From positions 1 to 9,090 of the forward strand of contig NZ_JAVHLH010000100.1 of assembly GCF_031082345.1 (NCBI RefSeq): DNA of 9,090 bases, given 5' to 3'. The notes under the pieces were generated by a model. That model made no database searches and was not told the DNA's origin. It was given only the letters and a program-made list of their open reading frames with translations. The stretch comes from Brevundimonas sp. Lineage in GTDB: Bacteria > Pseudomonadota > Alphaproteobacteria > Caulobacterales > Caulobacteraceae. Numbering within the stretch: position 1 is the stretch's first letter; every line of letters begins with the position of its first letter. Both the position numbers and the translations under genes were made by a program. Positions 5,203-9,090 of the stretch are shown here, in pieces.

Positions 5203-5229
5203 GGGCGCCGGCGACGAGGTCGCGCGCCC
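5203..5229 (+). terminator. GC-rich hairpin between hfaD and the peptidase gene
   Basis: GGGCGC (5203-5208) pairs with GCGCCC (5224-5229), and GCGAC (5211-5215) with GTCGC (5219-5223), around a GAG loop with a 2-nt bulge. It lies 47 nt after the hfaD stop and has no U-tract, so it may only weaken readthrough or protect the 3' end of hfaABD mRNA. The rest of the 139-bp gap holds small palindromes (GACAA-ATC-TTGTC at 5230-5242, CCCGATCGGG at 5252-5261). I saw no convincing promoter. Confidence 0.35.
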
Positions 5230-5294
5230 GACAAATCTTGTCCGGCGCGGTCCCGATCGGGTGTCTTCGCGCCCATCGGAAAGTCGCCTCGACC

Positions 5295-8168
5295 ATGCGT
5301 ACACCCCGTCGTCTGCTCCTTCTTGTCGCCGCGTCCGTCACGGTTCTGACCGCGGCCTCGCCCGCCCTCGCACAGGCCCAGGCCCAGCCTTCCGACCCGT
5401 GGGCGCATGCGGCCAGCGACATCCCGGTCGACGCCGACGTCCGCTTCGGCGTCCTGCCGAACGGCATGCAGTACGCCATCCTGCGCAATGACACCCCGCC
5501 CGGACAGGCGTCGTTCCGGCTGCGCATCGACGCCGGCTCCCTGATGGAGAACGACAACCAGCGGGGGCTGGCGCACTTCATGGAGCACATGGCCTTCAAC
5601 GGGACCACCAACATCCCGGAGAACGACCTGCTGCGTATTCTCGAGCGGCATGGCCTGGCCTTCGGCGCCGACACCAACGCCTACACCTCGTTCGACGAAA
5701 CCGTGTACATGCTGGAGTTGCCGCGGGCCGACGAGGCGATCGTCGACGACGCCCTTCGGATCATGCGCGAGCAGGTGTCGGAAGCGCTCATGGCGCCCGA
5801 GGCCATCGACGCCGAGCGCGACGTCATCGTCGGCGAGCAGCGCCTTCGCAACGTGCCGGGTCTGCGCGCCCTGGAGGCCCAGTTGAAGCTGCTGGCCCCG
5901 GGCCAGCGCATCTCGGAACGCCTCCCGATCGGAGACCTGGAAGTCATCCGCACGGCGCCGCGCGAGCGGTTCGTGGACTTTTACGAGGCGTACTACCGCC
6001 CGTCCCGCGCCACCTTCGTGGCCGTCGGCGACTTTGATGTCGCGGAAATGGAAGCCAAGATCAGGGGCGCCTTCGAGAGCTGGGAGCCCAAGGCCGCCGA
6101 TGGTCCCGACCCGGACCTCGGCACGGTCCAGCCGCGCGGGCCGGAGACCCGGATTCTGCTCGAGCCGGGCGTGCAGTCCTCGATCTCGCTGGGCTACGTC
6201 CGCGCCCCCGACCGTGATCCCGACTCCGTGGCGGAGCGCCGTGACAACCTGGTTCGGGGTCTGGGCCTGGCCGTGCTGAGCCGCCGTCTTGGCGAGATCG
6301 CGCGCGCCGACAATCCCCCCTTCATCGGCGCCAGCGCCTCCGAGGGCGACCTGTTCGACAGTCTCGGCTCGGCTTCGGTCTCGGCCCAGTTCAATCCGGG
6401 CGAGTGGCAGCGGGCGCTGGAGACCATCGAGCAGGAGCAGCGGCGCATCGTCCAGTTCGGCGTCACCGAGGTCGAACTCCAACGCGAGATTACAGGGATC
6501 CGCACCAATCTCGAGAACGCGGTCGCATCCGCCGCGACGCGCCGCACCCCCCAGCTCGCCATGGGTCTGGTCGGCGCGGTCAACGCCGAGCGGGTGTTCA
6601 ACACGCCCCAGACCAGTCTCGACCTGTTCAACGCCGCCGTCGAAGGTCTGACCGCCGCCCGGATCAACGAGACCCTTCCTCTTATCTTCGCGGGTGAAGG
6701 ACCGCTGGCGCTCATCATCACGCCGGTGGAGATCGAAGGCGGAGAGGCCGCCGTCACGGCCGCGCTCGAGGCCTCGCGTCAGGTCGCCGTCGCCGCACCG
6801 GCGGCGCAGACCGAGCTCGCATGGCCCTACGCCAGCTTTGGAACCCCGGGCACGGTCGAGAACCGGCGGGAGTTCGCCGACGTGGGCGCCACGGTCGTCA
6901 CCTTCGCCAACGGCGTCCGCCTGACGGTCAAGCCGACCGACTTCCGTGACGAGCAGATTCTCGTCAGCGTCCGCACCGGCATCGGCGAACTGGGCCTGCC
7001 GACCGACAGGTCCGACCCGCAAGCCCTGGCCCCGCTGGTCTTCACCCAGGGCGGGCTCGGAGAGCTGACGGCGGACGAACTCAGCCGGGTGCTGAACGGC
7101 CGCATCTATTCGGCGGGTTTCGGCGTCGACAGCGACACCTACAGCCTGACGGGCGCGACCCGGCCGCAGGACTTCCCGCTGCAGATGCAGGTTCTGACCG
7201 CCTATCTGACCGATCCGGGCCTGCGTCCGGCGCCGTTCGAGCAGATCAAGGCCTTCTTCCCGCAGATCGTCGCCCAGCAGATGGCGACGCCCGGCGGCGC
7301 CTTCCAGCTGCAGGCGTCCGGCCTGCTGGCCAGCGGCGACAAGCGCCAGACCTTCCCGGGCGTCGGTGATGTCGCCGCCTGGACCATCGAAGACCTGCGC
7401 GCCGGCGTCACCCGCGGGCTGTCTTCCGGCCCGATCGACGTCGTCGTGGTCGGCGACGTGACGGTCGAGGACGCCATTGCGGCGGTCGCCCCGACTCTGG
7501 GCGCCCTTCCGCCCCGGGGCCCCGACGCCCAGCCCGCGCCCGGCGCGACCGAGCTTCGCTTCCCCGCCGGGGTGGCCGAACCGGTGCGGCTGACGCACAC
7601 GGGTCCGGTCGAGCAGGCGCTCGGCTACATCGCCTGGCCGACCACGGACGCCGTCGGCGACCGCACCGAGGCGCGTCAGGTCTCTATCCTGTCCGAGGTG
7701 CTGAAGCTCCGGGTGCTCGATGAAATCCGTGAGAAGCAGGCCTTGGCCTATTCCCCCAACGTCGGGGCCAGCGCTTCCGACGTCTACGAGGGCTACGGCT
7801 CGATCTCGATCACGGCCCAGACGGCCGCGGACGCCCTGCCCGCCTTCTACGCCGCGGTGGAGGCGATCGTCGCCGGTCTGAAGGACGCGCCTGTTGAGGA
7901 AGACGAGCTGAACCGCGCCCGCCTGCCGGTGATCGAATCGCTGCGCCGCAGCCAGGCGGGGAACGAGTACTGGCTCGCCCAACTGGCCGACGTCGCAGCC
8001 AGGCCGGGAGAGGTCGAGCAGACGCTGACCCATATCTCGGACCTCGAGGCGATCACACCGGCCGACATCCAGCGGCTGGCCCGTCAGTACCTGCGCTCCG
8101 ACACCGCCTGGCGCGCAACGGTGACCTCGTCGCAGGCCGCCGACGCGGCGCCCGTCCCGGCCAGCTAG
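5295..8168 (+). CDS. Periplasmic M16 zinc metallopeptidase (PqqL/insulinase-like), 957 aa
   Basis: This is an M16 (insulinase/pitrilysin) peptidase built of two halves. The N-terminal half carries the inverted zinc site HxxEH as HFMEH (residues 94-98). The third ligand is Glu174 in AERDVIVGEQ, 75 residues later, with the usual second glutamate (E181) following. The inactive C-terminal half ends with the family's R/Y-type motif, REKQALAYSPNVG (Arg812, Tyr819). The signal peptide (MRTPRR, leucine/valine core, PALA-Q) indicates a periplasmic or outer-membrane location. The length suits the ~930-aa PqqL-type single-chain enzymes, which degrade peptides. I chose the ATG at 5295. An upstream in-frame ATG at 5196 would put 33 Arg-rich residues before the signal peptide. 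The Shine-Dalgarno is poor (GGAAAG, about 14 nt away). It follows hfaD on the same strand by 139 bp, so a role in holdfast is possible but unproven. All active-site residues are present. Confidence 0.93.
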   Translation: MRTPRRLLLLVAASVTVLTAASPALAQAQAQPSDPWAHAASDIPVDADVRFGVLPNGMQYAILRNDTPPGQASFRLRIDAGSLMENDNQRGLAHFMEHMAFNGTTNIPENDLLRILERHGLAFGADTNAYTSFDETVYMLELPRADEAIVDDALRIMREQVSEALMAPEAIDAERDVIVGEQRLRNVPGLRALEAQLKLLAPGQRISERLPIGDLEVIRTAPRERFVDFYEAYYRPSRATFVAVGDFDVAEMEAKIRGAFESWEPKAADGPDPDLGTVQPRGPETRILLEPGVQSSISLGYVRAPDRDPDSVAERRDNLVRGLGLAVLSRRLGEIARADNPPFIGASASEGDLFDSLGSASVSAQFNPGEWQRALETIEQEQRRIVQFGVTEVELQREITGIRTNLENAVASAATRRTPQLAMGLVGAVNAERVFNTPQTSLDLFNAAVEGLTAARINETLPLIFAGEGPLALIITPVEIEGGEAAVTAALEASRQVAVAAPAAQTELAWPYASFGTPGTVENRREFADVGATVVTFANGVRLTVKPTDFRDEQILVSVRTGIGELGLPTDRSDPQALAPLVFTQGGLGELTADELSRVLNGRIYSAGFGVDSDTYSLTGATRPQDFPLQMQVLTAYLTDPGLRPAPFEQIKAFFPQIVAQQMATPGGAFQLQASGLLASGDKRQTFPGVGDVAAWTIEDLRAGVTRGLSSGPIDVVVVGDVTVEDAIAAVAPTLGALPPRGPDAQPAPGATELRFPAGVAEPVRLTHTGPVEQALGYIAWPTTDAVGDRTEARQVSILSEVLKLRVLDEIREKQALAYSPNVGASASDVYEGYGSISITAQTAADALPAFYAAVEAIVAGLKDAPVEEDELNRARLPVIESLRRSQAGNEYWLAQLADVAARPGEVEQTLTHISDLEAITPADIQRLARQYLRSDTAWRATVTSSQAADAAPVPAS

Positions 8169-8175
8169 AGCGACG

Positions 8176-8207
8176 AAAAAAGGCCCCGGTCCTTGCGGAT
8201 CGGGGCC
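8176..8207 (-). terminator. Intrinsic terminator for the leftward gene, also a hairpin for the peptidase mRNA
   Basis: GGCCCCGGTCC (8182-8192) pairs with GGATCGGGGCC (8197-8207) over 11 bp, including one G-T pair, around a TTGC loop. Read on the minus strand it is followed directly by six T (8181-8176), a classical intrinsic terminator. On the plus strand it lies 13 nt after the peptidase stop but lacks a U-tract. The flanks GCGAC and GTCGC extend the stem. Confidence 0.8.
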
Positions 8208-8223
8208 AGTCGCTTCTCAGGAT

Positions 8224-8292
8224 CGTCGACAGAGCCGACGAACGCCACCCTACCGGGGGCGCAATGACCCCCGGCTGAACGGGGGTGTTCAG
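8224..8292. repeat. Cluster of three further hairpins between convergent genes
   Basis: There are three inverted repeats in a row: CGTCG/CGACG (8224-8240), CCGGGGG/CCCCCGG (8253-8259, 8268-8274), and CTGAAC/GTTCAG (8275-8280, 8287-8292) with a GGGGGT loop. The last two abut each other. None has a U-tract. Together with the terminator at 8176-8207 they pack most of the 131-bp gap with structure. Confidence 0.6.
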
Positions 8293-8299
8293 TTCTGCG

Positions 8300-9061
8300 T
8301 CAGAAAACCCGTCCGCCGACCCCGCCATCGAGGGTCATGGACGCGCCCGACACGGCCACGCCGGCCTGTTCGACCACTTCCTCACGGTACTCGGTGTAGA
8401 TCTCTTCGCGGACCATGGTCAGGATCTTCACGCCCGCGCCGTAGCGGCGCAGGAGCGACCGCTCATTGCATTCGCGCTCGGCCGTCTGCGCCCGGCATTC
8501 GACGCGACCGCCGCGGCCATGCCACAGAGCCTCGCCCTTGCGGCAGTCCATGGTCTGACCCTGTCCGAACTCGGAATCGCCCGTGTACTCAGCCCAGGAG
8601 TACTGCAGCCAGGTTCCGGCGAGGCAGCGGTACAGTTCGCCCTCGTAGTCGCCGTGGACGTCCCGGTCCGGGCGCACCTGCGAGGCGGGATGGGGCACGT
8701 TGCGGTCGTCGATGCAGAAGGCGCGGATGACGACCCGCTTCTCCCACCGGCGACGCGCCTCATAGGGCACCCGGATGACCTGGCGCACGCGCGCGCCCTC
8801 GACCATCAGGCCGTTGATCGTGGTGGGATAGGGCTGGTCGACCGTCACATAGGCGGAGCCGCCGCCCGAAACCCACACGCTGCCGCCTGCACGCGCATTC
8901 AGACCGGTCCGGCTGCGGGCGCTGGCGTCCGCGCCGGCGTTGGCGTTGACGTTCACATTGACGTTGAAGTCGCCGCCGCCGCCGCAGCACGGCGGCGGGG
9001 GCGGCTGTTCGCAGCATGGCGGAGGCGGCGGAGGCGGCGGAGGGATAATCGCGTTGTTCAT
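8300..9061 (-). CDS. Unrecognised Pro/Cys-rich protein, 253 aa
   Basis: I do not recognise this family. The ATG at 9061 gives MNNAII followed by nine prolines, CC, EQ, five prolines, CC and four glycines, so two vicinal cysteine pairs (C16-C17, C25-C26) sit between proline runs. Next comes an alternating Asn stretch (NVNVNVNANAG, residues 33-43) grading into Ala/Ser/Arg. The C-terminal ~170 residues look like a folded domain with five single cysteines (116, 146, 173, 189, 198), several Trp and Tyr, and a motif MDCRKGEALWHG followed by VECRAQ and ECNERSLLRRYGAG. No signal peptide or membrane helix is visible, so export by the Sec route is not supported. The ribosome-binding site is weak (AGAAAAG). 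The third-position GC pattern supports this frame over the overlapping one starting at 9080. It converges on the peptidase gene and has its own terminator. A structural, metal-binding or redox role is only a guess. Confidence 0.75.
   Translation of the reverse strand: MNNAIIPPPPPPPPPCCEQPPPPPCCGGGGDFNVNVNVNANAGADASARSRTGLNARAGGSVWVSGGGSAYVTVDQPYPTTINGLMVEGARVRQVIRVPYEARRRWEKRVVIRAFCIDDRNVPHPASQVRPDRDVHGDYEGELYRCLAGTWLQYSWAEYTGDSEFGQGQTMDCRKGEALWHGRGGRVECRAQTAERECNERSLLRRYGAGVKILTMVREEIYTEYREEVVEQAGVAVSGASMTLDGGVGGRVF
9018..9044 (-). repeat. Three 9-bp tandem units encoding polyproline
   Basis: GGCGGAGGC is repeated three times (the last ends in G) and encodes the nine-proline run at the N-terminus of the unrecognised protein. 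Slippage by one unit would add or remove three prolines without changing the frame. Confidence 0.7.
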
Positions 9062-9090
9062 AGAAATGCTTTTCTGCCATAAGTACCGTT

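Noticed and set aside
5094..8033. A 979-codon open frame on the minus strand opposite the M16 peptidase gene
   Set aside because: It is antisense to a clear enzyme with intact zinc ligands. Its product is Arg/Gly/Asp-rich low complexity without domains, as expected for shadow frames in GC-rich DNA.
8760..9080. Alternative minus-strand frame from ATG 9080 (MAEKHFYEQRDY)
   Set aside because: The first residues look natural, but the frame soon becomes Arg/Ala-rich low complexity and ends early. The frame from ATG 9061 has the correct third-position GC and a domain-like C-terminus.

Overview
The window looks like chromosomal DNA of a stalked alphaproteobacterium of the family Caulobacteraceae, most likely Brevundimonas or a close relative. 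Three signs support this. The 5' end of a 16S rRNA gene on the minus strand has the alphaproteobacterial sequence pattern I associate with Brevundimonas. Coding DNA is GC-rich, with G or C in most third codon positions. A complete holdfast-anchor operon, hfaA-hfaB-hfaD, is present, and such operons are typical of holdfast-making Caulobacterales. The genus is recognised from memory, not from a search.

Layout. 1-388 is the start of a 16S rRNA gene reading leftward. 389 to about 1130 is its leader and promoter region. It holds a boxA-like antitermination site, leader hairpins and four promoter-like modules in tandem that share the same sequence after the -10 box. 1233-1661 (minus) is a small two-CBS-domain protein, and 1710-2324 (minus, probably starting further upstream at a CTG) is a rhomboid intramembrane protease. 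A divergent control region of about 130 bp follows. Then comes the rightward holdfast-anchor operon: hfaA (2522-2959), hfaB (2956-3972) and hfaD (3899-5155). A gap of about 140 bp with a hairpin leads to a large periplasmic M16 zinc peptidase (5295-8168). The peptidase converges on an unrecognised Pro/Cys-rich protein (8300-9061, minus), with a cluster of hairpins between the two stop codons.

How the genes work together. HfaB is a CsgG-like outer-membrane lipoprotein, the probable secretion pore. HfaA and HfaD are secreted proteins that share an Asn/Gln/Gly/Ala-rich repeat, one copy in HfaA and about seven in HfaD. Together they hold the adhesive holdfast to the cell pole. The peptidase downstream may only be a neighbour. 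The rRNA promoters, the CBS protein and the rhomboid appear unrelated to holdfast.

The points most worth a second look are the modular rRNA promoter array with symmetrical sites just upstream of two -35 boxes, the probable non-standard start of the rhomboid, the 74-nt hfaB/hfaD overlap, the repeat unit shared by HfaA and HfaD, and the unusual Pro/Cys-rich protein at the right edge. I found no CRISPR array, insertion sequence, tRNA gene or clear defence system.
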